Assembly (NCBI GenBank): GCA_947630845.1
Contig: CANRJB010000007.1
Coordinates: forward strand, 1 to 64,000
DNA from: an uncultured Clostridia bacterium
GTDB lineage: Bacteria; Bacillota; Clostridia; Oscillospirales; Ruminococcaceae
Direction: 5' to 3'
DNA length: 64,000 nucleotides
A program made the translations under genes and the position numbers. Under the pieces are notes generated by a model. That model worked only from the letters and a program-made list of their open reading frames with translations. It searched no databases and had not been told where the DNA came from. Below are positions 43,388-51,558 of this stretch, piece by piece. Each line of letters opens with the position of its first letter. The stretch's first letter is position 1.

Positions 43388-46021
43388 TTACTTCTGGTCA
43401 GCGATAGCAGCCTGTGCCGCAGCCAGTCTTGCGATCGGCACACGGAACGGTGAGCAGGATACATAGGACAGACCGATCTTGTGGCAGAATTCTACAGATG
43501 TCGGGTCGCCGCCATGCTCGCCGCAGATGCCGAGGTGCATGTCCGGACGAACGCTCTTACCCATCTCAACTGCCATCTTCATCAGCTTGCCGACACCAGT
43601 CTGATCAAGCTTTGCAAACGGATCGTTCTCGAAGATCTTAGCATCATAGTAAGCACCGAGGAACTTGCCGGCATCGTCACGGGAGAAGCCATAGGTCATC
43701 TGCGTCAGGTCGTTTGTACCGAAGCAGAAGAATTCAGCTTCCTTAGCGATCTCATCAGCCGTCAGCGCAGCTCTCGGGATCTCGATCATCGTGCCGACCT
43801 CATACTTCAGATCTGCGCCTGCGGCAGCGATCTCTGCATCAGCAGTCTCAACGACGAACTTCTTGACGTACTTCAGCTCCTTGATCTCTCCGACAAGCGG
43901 GATCATGATCTCCGGAACAAGATCCCAATCCGGATGGTTCTTCTTGACATTGATTGCTGCACGGATGACAGCTCTTGTCTGCATCTTAGCGATCTCCGGG
44001 TAGGTAACAGCCAGACGGCAGCCACGATGACCCATCATCGGGTTGAACTCATGCAGGGATGCGATGATGTTCTTGATCGTCTCAACGGACTTGCCCTGTG
44101 CTTCAGCAAGCTTCTTGATGTCGTCCTCCTCTGTCGGAACGAACTCATGCAGCGGCGGATCGAGGAAACGGATGGTAACAGGATTGCCTTCCAGAGCCTC
44201 ATACAGTGCCTCAAAGTCAGCCTGCTGCATCGGCAGGATCTTCTCAAGAGCCGCTTCTCTCTCCTCAACGGTGTCGGAGCAGATCATCTCACGGAACGCA
44301 GCAATTCTGCTTTCCTCAAAGAACATATGCTCTGTACGGCACAGACCGATACCTTCTGCACCAAGCTCACGAGCCTTCTTGGCATCAGCCGGTGTGTCGG
44401 CGTTGGTGCGTACCTTCAGTGTTCTGTACTTGTCAGCCCATGCCATGATGCGACCGAACTCGCCAGCGATCTTTGCATCTACAGTCGGGATGATGCCGTC
44501 ATAGATGTTACCGGTCGTACCGTCGATGGAGATCTCATCGCCTTCCTTGAAGGTCTTGCCGGCAAGCTCAAACTTCTTGTTTGCTTCATCCATCTTGATG
44601 TCGCCGCAGCCGGATACGCAGCAAGTACCCATACCACGAGCTACAACGGCTGCGTGAGAGGTCATACCGCCACGAACGGTCAGGATGCCCTGTGCGGACT
44701 TCATACCTGTGATATCCTCCGGAGAAGTCTCGAGACGAACCAGAACGACCTTTTCGCCTTTTTCTGCCCATGCCACAGCATCGTCAGCAGAGAATACGAT
44801 CTTGCCGGCAGCCGCACCGGGAGATGCACCCAGACCCTTGCCGATCGGGGTCGCACTCTTCAGCTTTGCAGCGTCAAACTGCGGATGCAGCAGAGTATCG
44901 AGGTTTCTCGGGTCGATCATAGCAACAGCTTCCTGCTCCGTTCTCATGCCCTCGTCCACGAGGTCACAAGCGATCTTCAGAGCAGCCTGTGCAGTTCTCT
45001 TACCATTTCTGGTCTGGAGCATATACAGATGACCATGCTCAACAGTGAATTCCATGTCCTGCATATCTCTGTAATGGGATTCGAGCTTCTGGCAGACATC
45101 CTGAAAATCAGCAAAAGCCTGCGGGAATTTCTCTGCCATCTGTGCGATCGGCATAGGTGTACGCACGCCGGCAACTACGTCCTCGCCCTGTGCGTTGGTC
45201 AGGAATTCACCCATGAGCTTCTTCTCACCGGTTGCAGGGTCACGTGTGAAGGCAACACCTGTACCGCAGTCATCGCCCATATTACCGAATGCCATGGACT
45301 GTACATTGACAGCAGTACCCCATGAGAACGGGATATCGTTGTCACGTCTGTAAACATTTGCACGGGGGTTATCCCAGCTGCGGAACACAGCCTTGATCGC
45401 ACCGACGAGCTGTTCCTTCGGGTCAGACGGGAAGTCATTGCCGATCTTTGCCTTATACTCAGCCTTGAACTGGGAAGCCAGCTCCTTGAGGTCATCAGCA
45501 GTCAGCTCAACGTCCTGTGTCACGCCTCTTGCTTCCTTCATCTTGTCGATCAGCTCTTCAAAATACTTCTTGCCGACCTCCATAACAACGTCGGAATACA
45601 TCTGGATAAATCTTCTGTAGCAGTCCCAAGCCCATCTGGGGTTGCCGGACTTCTGTGCGATCGAAGCAACAACGTCCTCATTCAGACCAAGATTCAGGAT
45701 GGTGTCCATCATGCCGGGCATGGAAGCTCTTGCGCCGGAACGGACGGAAACAAGGAGCGGATTCTCGATGTCGCCGAATTTCTTGCCGGTGACTTCTTCC
45801 ATCTTGGCGATATTAGCCTCGATCTCAGCCATGATCTCATCGCTGATGCCGCCGTCCTCATAGTACTGTGTGCAGGCTTCGGTAGTGATGGTGAAACCCT
45901 GCGGCACTCTGTCCTTACCGAAGATGGAAGTCATCTCAGCAAGGTTTGCGCCCTTACCGCCGAGAAGCTCACGCATATTTGCGTTGCCCTCAGTGAACTG
46001 ATAAACAAATTTTTTGCTCAT
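43388..46021 (-). CDS. ppdK: Pyruvate, phosphate dikinase
   Basis: PPDK interconverts pyruvate, ATP and phosphate with PEP, AMP and PPi and often replaces pyruvate kinase flux in cellulolytic and amylolytic clostridia. The 877-residue product has the ATP-grasp domain starting KFVYQFTEGNANMRELLGGKGANLAEM, the phospho-histidine motif GGMTSHAAVVARGMGTCCVSG-type region (about residue 455), and the PEP-binding TIM barrel with catalytic Cys in LGICGEHGGDP. GGAGG precedes ATG 46021. Confidence 0.98.
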   Translation of the reverse strand: MSKKFVYQFTEGNANMRELLGGKGANLAEMTSIFGKDRVPQGFTITTEACTQYYEDGGISDEIMAEIEANIAKMEEVTGKKFGDIENPLLVSVRSGARASMPGMMDTILNLGLNEDVVASIAQKSGNPRWAWDCYRRFIQMYSDVVMEVGKKYFEELIDKMKEARGVTQDVELTADDLKELASQFKAEYKAKIGNDFPSDPKEQLVGAIKAVFRSWDNPRANVYRRDNDIPFSWGTAVNVQSMAFGNMGDDCGTGVAFTRDPATGEKKLMGEFLTNAQGEDVVAGVRTPMPIAQMAEKFPQAFADFQDVCQKLESHYRDMQDMEFTVEHGHLYMLQTRNGKRTAQAALKIACDLVDEGMRTEQEAVAMIDPRNLDTLLHPQFDAAKLKSATPIGKGLGASPGAAAGKIVFSADDAVAWAEKGEKVVLVRLETSPEDITGMKSAQGILTVRGGMTSHAAVVARGMGTCCVSGCGDIKMDEANKKFELAGKTFKEGDEISIDGTTGNIYDGIIPTVDAKIAGEFGRIMAWADKYRTLKVRTNADTPADAKKARELGAEGIGLCRTEHMFFEESRIAAFREMICSDTVEEREAALEKILPMQQADFEALYEALEGNPVTIRFLDPPLHEFVPTEEDDIKKLAEAQGKSVETIKNIIASLHEFNPMMGHRGCRLAVTYPEIAKMQTRAVIRAAINVKKNHPDWDLVPEIMIPLVGEIKELKYVKKFVVETADAEIAAAGADLKYEVGTMIEIPRAALTADEIAKEAEFFCFGTNDLTQMTYGFSRDDAGKFLGAYYDAKIFENDPFAKLDQTGVGKLMKMAVEMGKSVRPDMHLGICGEHGGDPTSVEFCHKIGLSYVSCSPFRVPIARLAAAQAAIADQK

Positions 46022-46094
46022 TGGTCTTTACCTCCAACATAATTTTCCCGGCACAGCGCACACAAAGCATGTCCGCCGCCGGATCTACCCTTCT

Positions 46095-46103
46095 ATTATA
46101 CCA
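46095..46103 (-). promoter_or_regulatory. Extended -10 promoter of ppdK
   Basis: Minus-strand TGGTATAAT at 46103-46095 is an extended -10 element; the -35 region is weak. An inverted repeat TTCACA-N5-TGTGAA (46165-46181) lies upstream and may belong to the end of the PARG-like gene. Confidence 0.45.
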
Positions 46104-46213
46104 TATCTTTCAAAAAAAAGCTATCATTTTTTGGTAGAATTTCCGTGCAATTTTTTCAGCACTTTTCACAAAAAATGTGAACGCTTTCTAAACATTACAA
46201 ACGATACAGCTGT

Positions 46214-47038
46214 CTATCCGATCTGTGCTTTGAACTCCTTGTAATTTCTGGTGTCCACAGATGAGCAGTAGACGGCAAATTCGATGTGCCGGAAATATCC
46301 CTGAAATTCCGGAAGAATGCTGTGATATGCCTGTGCGACAACAGCAGGGTCATTCCGGAATGCCCCGCAGCCGAATGCCCCGAGGACAAGCACCTCATCC
46401 CCGTTTGCTGCCGCAATGGAAAGCATATGCCTTGCCCGTTTCTGGTGCAGGGCAAGCAATTCTGCATCGCTCATGCGGATGGTGTGACCCTTGCCGGGCT
46501 CCATGGCATTGCCGGGATAGAGGTTCGGGGCAGCGCAGGTAAGGACATCGACTGTACAGAAATCTGTCATACGCTGCGGTTCTGTCGTATCGGTCTTGAT
46601 GATGCGGATCTCCGGCGACCAGATACAGGCATCCGTATAGCGCACATCACGGCGTTTCCTATGGAATTGATAATAGGCATCCATCTGTGTTTCCAGCACG
46701 GGATAGAGGGTGGAACAGCGGCAGAGACATTCTTCCTGCGCCGTACACCCATGTACGACTCCGCCGCCGGGATTCGTGGCAGAGGCAAAATTGTGTACGG
46801 CAATGCGTGCATCCGGATATACCTTCCGCAGCAGCATGGCAGCTTCAAAGCTGCGGTGCTGTGTGACGGTGACAACAGTCTCCTGCCCTTCCGTAAGTGC
46901 AGGCAATGACGGCGTTTCGTCCTCATAGTAGAGCTTGGTTCCGGCAATAGATGCCCTGACGGATGCTTGCAGCTCCGGTTCCTCCCCGATCCACTGCATC
47001 GTGTCTTTGAATATGGAGATCAGTTTCATTCTGTTCAT
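46214..47038 (-). CDS. Bacterial PARG-like (TIGR02452) macrodomain protein
   Basis: A 274-residue protein with the PARG signature as NPGGGVVHGCTAQEE (about residues 91-105; GGG-x7-QEE). An N-terminal accessory region (TMQWIGEEPELQASV) and a C-terminal macrodomain (VLVLGAFGCGAFRNDP) fit the TIGR02452 family. Related enzymes cleave poly(ADP-ribose) or ADP-ribosylated targets; no ADP-ribosyltransferase lies in the window. The true start is ATG 47038 with AAGGAGG; the open frame continues upstream only as antisense of the sigma-factor gene. Confidence 0.9.
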   Translation of the reverse strand: MNRMKLISIFKDTMQWIGEEPELQASVRASIAGTKLYYEDETPSLPALTEGQETVVTVTQHRSFEAAMLLRKVYPDARIAVHNFASATNPGGGVVHGCTAQEECLCRCSTLYPVLETQMDAYYQFHRKRRDVRYTDACIWSPEIRIIKTDTTEPQRMTDFCTVDVLTCAAPNLYPGNAMEPGKGHTIRMSDAELLALHQKRARHMLSIAAANGDEVLVLGAFGCGAFRNDPAVVAQAYHSILPEFQGYFRHIEFAVYCSSVDTRNYKEFKAQIG

Positions 47039-47154
47039 ATGCTTCCTCCTTGATCGGTCTGTCCGGTATCGTTCTGACTTTCTTATCTTATTATATCGTA
47101 TCATGACCGGAATGTCAAGTGCTGCCAGTGATATGTAAATTTTCTGTGAACGCC

Positions 47155-47180
47155 TGTAACATCTGCCCTCTGAACCGGTC
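47155..47180 (+). promoter_or_regulatory. Possible ECF-type autoregulated promoter
   Basis: TGTAAC (47155-47160) and CGGTC (47176-47180), 15 bp apart, resemble ECF sigma promoter elements and lie directly upstream of the sigma-factor gene. No sigma-A promoter is seen in the gap. Confidence 0.4.
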
Positions 47181-47214
47181 ATACAGACAGAACGCAGGAA
47201 AGTGAGGTGACGTT

Positions 47215-47682
47215 TTGGAGACGTTCGAGGAGCTTTATGCGGCATATTATGAGACGGTCTACCGCTATGCGCTGTCGCTGTGCAGGAGGGCAGATCTGGC
47301 AGAGGAGCTGACGCAGGAAACATTTTTCCGGGCATTGCAGCATGTGCGGTCGTTCCGGGGAGAATGCCGTCTGGACGTGTGGCTCTGTCAGATCGCCAAG
47401 AACCTGTTCCGCACCCATGCCGCAAAAGAAAGCCGCCGTATGCCCCTGACAGAACAGCTCCCGGCAGATGAGGACCTTGTGCAGGCACTGACCGATGCGC
47501 AGACAGCCCTGCATCTGCATGAACTGCTGCACCGGATGGATGAACCTTATAAGGAGGTATTCTGGATGCGTGTGTTCGGGGAGTTGAGTTTCCGGGAGAT
47601 CGCCCGTATTTTCGGAAAAACAGAGGGCTGGGCAAGAGTTGCCTACCACCGGGCAAAAGCAAAATTAAAGGAGGAATTGTGA
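47215..47682 (+). CDS. ECF-type RNA polymerase sigma factor
   Basis: A 155-residue sigma factor with region 2 (FEELYAAYYETVYRYALSL, LTQETFFRALQHV, FRGECRLDVWLCQIAKNL) and region 4 (LSFREIARIFGKTEGWARVAYHRA). The start is TTG 47215 behind GAGGTGA. The stop overlaps the ATG of the anti-sigma gene, the usual coupled arrangement. Target genes other than its own operon are unknown. Confidence 0.93.
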   Translation: METFEELYAAYYETVYRYALSLCRRADLAEELTQETFFRALQHVRSFRGECRLDVWLCQIAKNLFRTHAAKESRRMPLTEQLPADEDLVQALTDAQTALHLHELLHRMDEPYKEVFWMRVFGELSFREIARIFGKTEGWARVAYHRAKAKLKEEL

Positions 47683-48368
47683 TGAAACTGTCATGCCATC
47701 TTGTGAAAGATCTGCTGGAAGTCTACCGCACGGAGCAGTGCAGTGAAGAAACGAAACAGCTTGTGGAGGAACACCTGAAAACCTGTTCCGACTGCCATGC
47801 CTGCTATGATGCCCTGTGCGAAGCTGCAAAGGAAACAGCGCAGTCGCAGCAGGCAATGGAACAACAGCGTGCGGCATCGTTCCGGATGGTGCGCAAAAAG
47901 CTGAACCGGAAAACCATCCTTACGGTCTGTTTCAGTGCTGCCGCCGTGATCGCAGCCGGGGTGACGGCTGTCTGCATCATGGAGGGGACACAGCGGACGG
48001 TCGTCTATCAGGATAACATCCGGGTCGTCATGGAGAACGGCGCACTTGTCACCCGTTTACAGGGCAGCCGGGGCAGTGGGCTGCAAGCGAAGCGTGTGAC
48101 CGTGGAGGAAGGTGCGGCAGAGAAGGTCTGCCTGTTTTATTCGCTGAGTGAGAGCGTGTGGGACAGTGTGAGAACACCGGACAGTGTTTATTGGGAAGAA
48201 ACGCTCTGCTATGCCGACAGAGGAGCTGATGACGTGGACTGTGTTTATTATTACACCGGCAGCGATGCTGGACTGGAAACCATGAACCGGACGGAATTAC
48301 AGACAGTCATCGACAATGCCGTCCTGCTCTATGAAAAGGGACAGCAGACGACGATCACGGAACCATAA
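47682..48368 (+). CDS. Zinc-finger anti-sigma factor (membrane)
   Basis: A 228-residue protein with an N-terminal zf-HC2-type domain (CHLVKDLLEVYRTE, HLKTCSDCHACYDAL), one membrane helix (about residues 87-107) and an extracytoplasmic sensor of about 115 residues. It is expected to hold the preceding sigma factor until an envelope signal is received. AAAGGAGG precedes ATG 47682, which shares a base with the sigma stop codon. Confidence 0.9.
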   Translation: MKLSCHLVKDLLEVYRTEQCSEETKQLVEEHLKTCSDCHACYDALCEAAKETAQSQQAMEQQRAASFRMVRKKLNRKTILTVCFSAAAVIAAGVTAVCIMEGTQRTVVYQDNIRVVMENGALVTRLQGSRGSGLQAKRVTVEEGAAEKVCLFYSLSESVWDSVRTPDSVYWEETLCYADRGADDVDCVYYYTGSDAGLETMNRTELQTVIDNAVLLYEKGQQTTITEP

Positions 48369-48402
48369 TTATGAAAATTGTGTGAACTTTTGGAAAACCC
48401 TC

Positions 48403-48430
48403 TTGCATTTCCATGAAAATGTGCTATACT
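48403..48430 (+). promoter_or_regulatory. Promoter of htpG
   Basis: TTGCAT (48403-48408), 16-bp spacer, TATACT (48425-48430), directly upstream of the CIRCE element. Confidence 0.75.
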
Positions 48431-48435
48431 TAGTA

Positions 48436-48462
48436 TTAGCACTCAAAGAAAGAGAGTGCTAA
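48436..48462. promoter_or_regulatory. CIRCE element (HrcA operator)
   Basis: TTAGCACTC (48436-48444), 9-bp spacer, GAGTGCTAA (48454-48462): an exact match to the CIRCE consensus, located over the htpG transcription start. HrcA repression relieved by heat is expected. Confidence 0.97.
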
Positions 48463-48487
48463 TTCGTGAGAGAAAGAGAGTGTTTGT

Positions 48488-50365
48488 ATGGAAACCAAAG
48501 CGTTTCAGGCAGAATCCAAAAAACTGCTCGACATGATGATCCATTCCATTTATACGCACAAGGAGATTTTTCTGCGTGAGCTGATCTCCAATGCTTCCGA
48601 TGCGATCGATAAGCTGTACTTCCGTTCGCTGACGGATGACACCGTCGGCATGAACAAGGATGATTTTGAGATCCGCATTGATGCCGACAAGGAAGCAAGG
48701 ACGATCACTGTCACCGACAACGGCATCGGTATGACCGGCGAGGAGCTGGAACGCAATCTCGGCACGATCGCTACTTCCGGTTCACTGCAATTCAAAAATG
48801 ACAATACACTGGGCGATGACCAGCAGATCATCGGACAGTTCGGCGTAGGCTTCTATTCGGCATTCATGGTCGCAAAGCGTGTGACCGTCTTTTCCAGAGC
48901 ATTCGGCTCGGACAAGGCGTACAAGTGGCAGTCCGAAGGCGTGGAGGGCTATACCATTGAGGAGACGGAAATGGATACCCACGGCACAAAGATCGTGCTG
49001 GAGCTGATGGAGGATTCCGATGAAGAGGGGTACAGCGAATTTCTTGAATCCTACCGCATTCAGGGACTTGTGCGGAAGTATTCGGATTATATCCGTTTCC
49101 CCATCCGGATGGAGGTGTCACACCGGAAACTGAAGGAGGGTACAGAGGATGAGTATGAGGACGAGATCACGCTCGATACCCTCAACAGCATGGTGCCCCT
49201 CTGGAGAAAGAACCGTTCGGAGCTGACGGAAGATGATTACAACAACTTCTATCAGGAGAAATTCGTGGACTATATGCCCCCCATGTCGTACAAGCATGTA
49301 CACAATGAGGGAACAGTAAGTTATGATGCGCTGCTGTACATCCCGTCGAAAGCACCGTTTGACTACTACACACGGGAATATGAGAAGGGCTTGCAGCTCT
49401 ATGCCAACGGCGTGCTGATCATGGACAAGTGTGCTGACCTGCTGCCGGATTATTACAGCTTTGTGCGTGGACTGGTGGATTCTGAGGACTTGTCGCTGAA
49501 TATTTCCCGTGAGATGCTCCAGCATGACAGACAGCTGAAAATGATCGCTAAGAGCATCGAAAAAACCATCCGCTCTGAGCTTGTTCACATGATCAAGAGT
49601 GACCGTGACAAGTATGAGAAATTCTTTGAGGCGTTCGGCACACAGCTCAAATATGGTGTCTACAGCGATTATGGCATGCATAAGGAAGATTTGCAGGATC
49701 TGCTGCTGTTCCAGTCGTCCAGAGGGGACAAGCCTGTGACGCTTGCGGAATATGTGGAAAGTATGCCGGAGGAGCAGAAGGAGATCTACTATGCATCCGG
49801 TGTGACTGCCGAAGCCATTGCTGCACTGCCGCAGACGGAAATGGTGCGCTCCAAAGGGTATGAGATCCTGTACTTCACTGCCCCCGTTGATGAATTTGCG
49901 GCAAAGCAGATGATGAATTACAAGGGCAAGGAATTCAAGTCCGTCACTGCCAATGACCTCGACCTCAATACTGAGGAGGAGCGGAAAGAGCTGAATGAGA
50001 AGCAAGAGGAAAATAAGCCCCTGCTCGAGGAGATGAAGTCTGCACTGGAGGGTAAGGTGGAGAGAGTGGCACTGTCAAACCGCCTGAAAAGCCATGCAGT
50101 CTGCCTGACGAGTGAAGGCGACCTGACACTTGAAATGGAGAAGGTACTCAACTCCATGCCGACGGACAAGAAGGTGCAGGCAAAGCTTGTGCTTGAGATC
50201 AATCCGTCGCATCCGGTCTTTGCACGCCTGAAAGCCCTGCACGGCAATGATGCCGATAAGGTGAAGAAGTATGCAAAACTGCTTTACGATCAGGCGTTGC
50301 TGATGGAAGGGATGCCGATCGAAAATCCGGCAGAATTTTCTGAACTGATCTGCGAATTGATGTGA
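48488..50365 (+). CDS. htpG: Molecular chaperone HtpG (Hsp90)
   Basis: A 625-residue Hsp90. The GHKL ATPase domain shows ELISNASDAIDKL, DNGIGMTGEEL and GQFGVGFYSAFMVA; the middle domain contains NISREMLQ; a C-terminal dimerisation region closes the protein. Start ATG 48488 follows AGAAAGAGAG. Regulation by HrcA is indicated by the perfect CIRCE upstream, unlike B. subtilis, where htpG is not in the HrcA class. Confidence 0.98.
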   Translation: METKAFQAESKKLLDMMIHSIYTHKEIFLRELISNASDAIDKLYFRSLTDDTVGMNKDDFEIRIDADKEARTITVTDNGIGMTGEELERNLGTIATSGSLQFKNDNTLGDDQQIIGQFGVGFYSAFMVAKRVTVFSRAFGSDKAYKWQSEGVEGYTIEETEMDTHGTKIVLELMEDSDEEGYSEFLESYRIQGLVRKYSDYIRFPIRMEVSHRKLKEGTEDEYEDEITLDTLNSMVPLWRKNRSELTEDDYNNFYQEKFVDYMPPMSYKHVHNEGTVSYDALLYIPSKAPFDYYTREYEKGLQLYANGVLIMDKCADLLPDYYSFVRGLVDSEDLSLNISREMLQHDRQLKMIAKSIEKTIRSELVHMIKSDRDKYEKFFEAFGTQLKYGVYSDYGMHKEDLQDLLLFQSSRGDKPVTLAEYVESMPEEQKEIYYASGVTAEAIAALPQTEMVRSKGYEILYFTAPVDEFAAKQMMNYKGKEFKSVTANDLDLNTEEERKELNEKQEENKPLLEEMKSALEGKVERVALSNRLKSHAVCLTSEGDLTLEMEKVLNSMPTDKKVQAKLVLEINPSHPVFARLKALHGNDADKVKKYAKLLYDQALLMEGMPIENPAEFSELICELM

Positions 50366-50377
50366 TATGTACCGTTC

Positions 50378-50410
50378 AGCCCACTTTTCCGGTGGGCTAT
50401 CGGTGTTTTT
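50378..50410 (+). terminator. Terminator of htpG
   Basis: AGCCCAC (50378-50384) pairs with GTGGGCT (50392-50398); ATCGGTGTTTTT follows. Confidence 0.75.
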
Positions 50411-50425
50411 ACAGAAAGGAATATT

Positions 50426-50944
50426 ATGCTTAACAAACTGCTCTATTTTTTTGTGAATCTGCTTCCGAAGTCCCTGCGGAAGATTTTTGACAGGTACGAG
50501 GAACAGATCGTCTATATCTACTATGGCGTGCTGACGACGCTCGTCAACCTGATCGTACAGTACGGCGTACAGTTCGGCATCCTGTCGCAAGTGCCGTGGA
50601 ATGAACAGTTCGAGGTCACGCTTTCTACAGACATTGCATGGTGCGTGGCAGTGGTATTCGGGTTCTATGTCAACAAACGCTATGTGTTCAAAAGCAAGAC
50701 GATGGAGAAAAAAGGTCTTGCATGGGAGTTTCTGTCCTTTACCGGGGGAAGGGTGCTGACACTGCTTGCGGAGAATGGCATCATGCTGGTGGGCTCGTTC
50801 TTTTATCATGATGCGGAGACGGATACCGATAATTTCTGGATCTTCACCCTCTTTAAGTTCATTGCACAGGTCGTGGTCACGCTGTCGAATTATTTTATCA
50901 GCAAGCTCATTGTATTCCGGAAGAAGAAAACGGAGGCGGAATAA
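50426..50944 (+). CDS. GtrA-like membrane protein
   Basis: A 172-residue protein with four predicted membrane helices in a GtrA layout (YYGVLTTLVNLIVQYGV, FGFYVNKRYVFKSK, TLSNYFISKLIVFRKKK). GtrA proteins are thought to flip polyprenyl-phosphate-linked sugars. AAAGGAATATT precedes ATG 50426. Its stop overlaps the start of the thioesterase gene by one base. A GtrB-like enzyme lies about 12 kb away at 37825-38784. Confidence 0.88.
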   Translation: MLNKLLYFFVNLLPKSLRKIFDRYEEQIVYIYYGVLTTLVNLIVQYGVQFGILSQVPWNEQFEVTLSTDIAWCVAVVFGFYVNKRYVFKSKTMEKKGLAWEFLSFTGGRVLTLLAENGIMLVGSFFYHDAETDTDNFWIFTLFKFIAQVVVTLSNYFISKLIVFRKKKTEAE

Positions 50945-51387
50945 TGGATATCTACGAGCGGACACCGCATTACTATGAGACAGATCAGATGCGGATCGTA
51001 CACCATTCCAATTACATCCGATGGTTCGAGGAGGCTCGTATCCACCATCTCGAAAGCATCGGTATCCGGTTTGCGGAGCTGGAGGCACAGGGGCTGGTGT
51101 GCCCGGTGCTGACGGTGCAGGCGGAATACAAGCAGATGGTGCGTTTCGGCGATACGGTAGCCATCCGCACCACCCTCAACTTCTATAACGGTCTGCGTTA
51201 CGGCTATGCCTATGAGGTGACGGATGCCGGCAGCGGTGTACTCTGCTGCAAGGGGACAAGCGTTCACTGTTTTCTGAAAACAGACGGGAGCATCCTGCGT
51301 GTGAAACGTGAGCGTCCCGATCTCGATGCAATGCTGCGCAGGGAATACGAAAACGATAACAGAGAGTATAATTTACAGCAGGATTGA
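50944..51387 (+). CDS. 4HBT-type (YbgC/FadM-like) acyl-CoA thioesterase
   Basis: A 147-residue hot-dog protein with the active-site region YYETDQMRIVHHSNYIRWFEEARIHHLE, where the Asp and the His-His pair match the 4-hydroxybenzoyl-CoA thioesterase family. It likely hydrolyses short- or medium-chain acyl-CoA; exact substrate unknown. Starts on the stop codon of the GtrA-like gene. Confidence 0.9.
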   Translation: MDIYERTPHYYETDQMRIVHHSNYIRWFEEARIHHLESIGIRFAELEAQGLVCPVLTVQAEYKQMVRFGDTVAIRTTLNFYNGLRYGYAYEVTDAGSGVLCCKGTSVHCFLKTDGSILRVKRERPDLDAMLRREYENDNREYNLQQD

Positions 51388-51463
51388 CATTCCGAAAACG
51401 TTTATCTCCCGTTTTTTTATATTTTGTCATAACTGACAGGAAAATATTTGTAGAAAACGTCAA

Positions 51464-51492
51464 TTGCAACAAAGAGCAAAATAGGGTATACT
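51464..51492 (+). promoter_or_regulatory. Promoter of the glycogen phosphorylase gene
   Basis: TTGCAA (51464-51469), 17-bp spacer, TATACT (51487-51492). Confidence 0.7.
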
Positions 51493-51536
51493 ATTATGTA
51501 AGGGGATATTGTGTCCCAAAACCTCATGAAAGGAGA

Positions 51537-51554
51537 CGCTCCGTTTCCGGAGCG
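51537..51554 (+). promoter_or_regulatory. Hairpin over the phosphorylase ribosome-binding site
   Basis: CGCTCCG (51537-51543) pairs perfectly with CGGAGCG (51548-51554) around TTTC, placing the GGAG Shine-Dalgarno in the stem. Confidence 0.5.
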
Positions 51555-51558
51555 GAAA

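Noticed and set aside
43481-45325. 614-codon plus-strand frame
   Set aside because: Antisense of ppdK, no ribosome-binding site or family match; ppdK on the other strand is unmistakable.
47039-47662. Upstream extension of the PARG-like frame to 482 residues
   Set aside because: This part is antisense to the ECF sigma gene; the AAGGAGG-preceded ATG at 47038 fits the family start.
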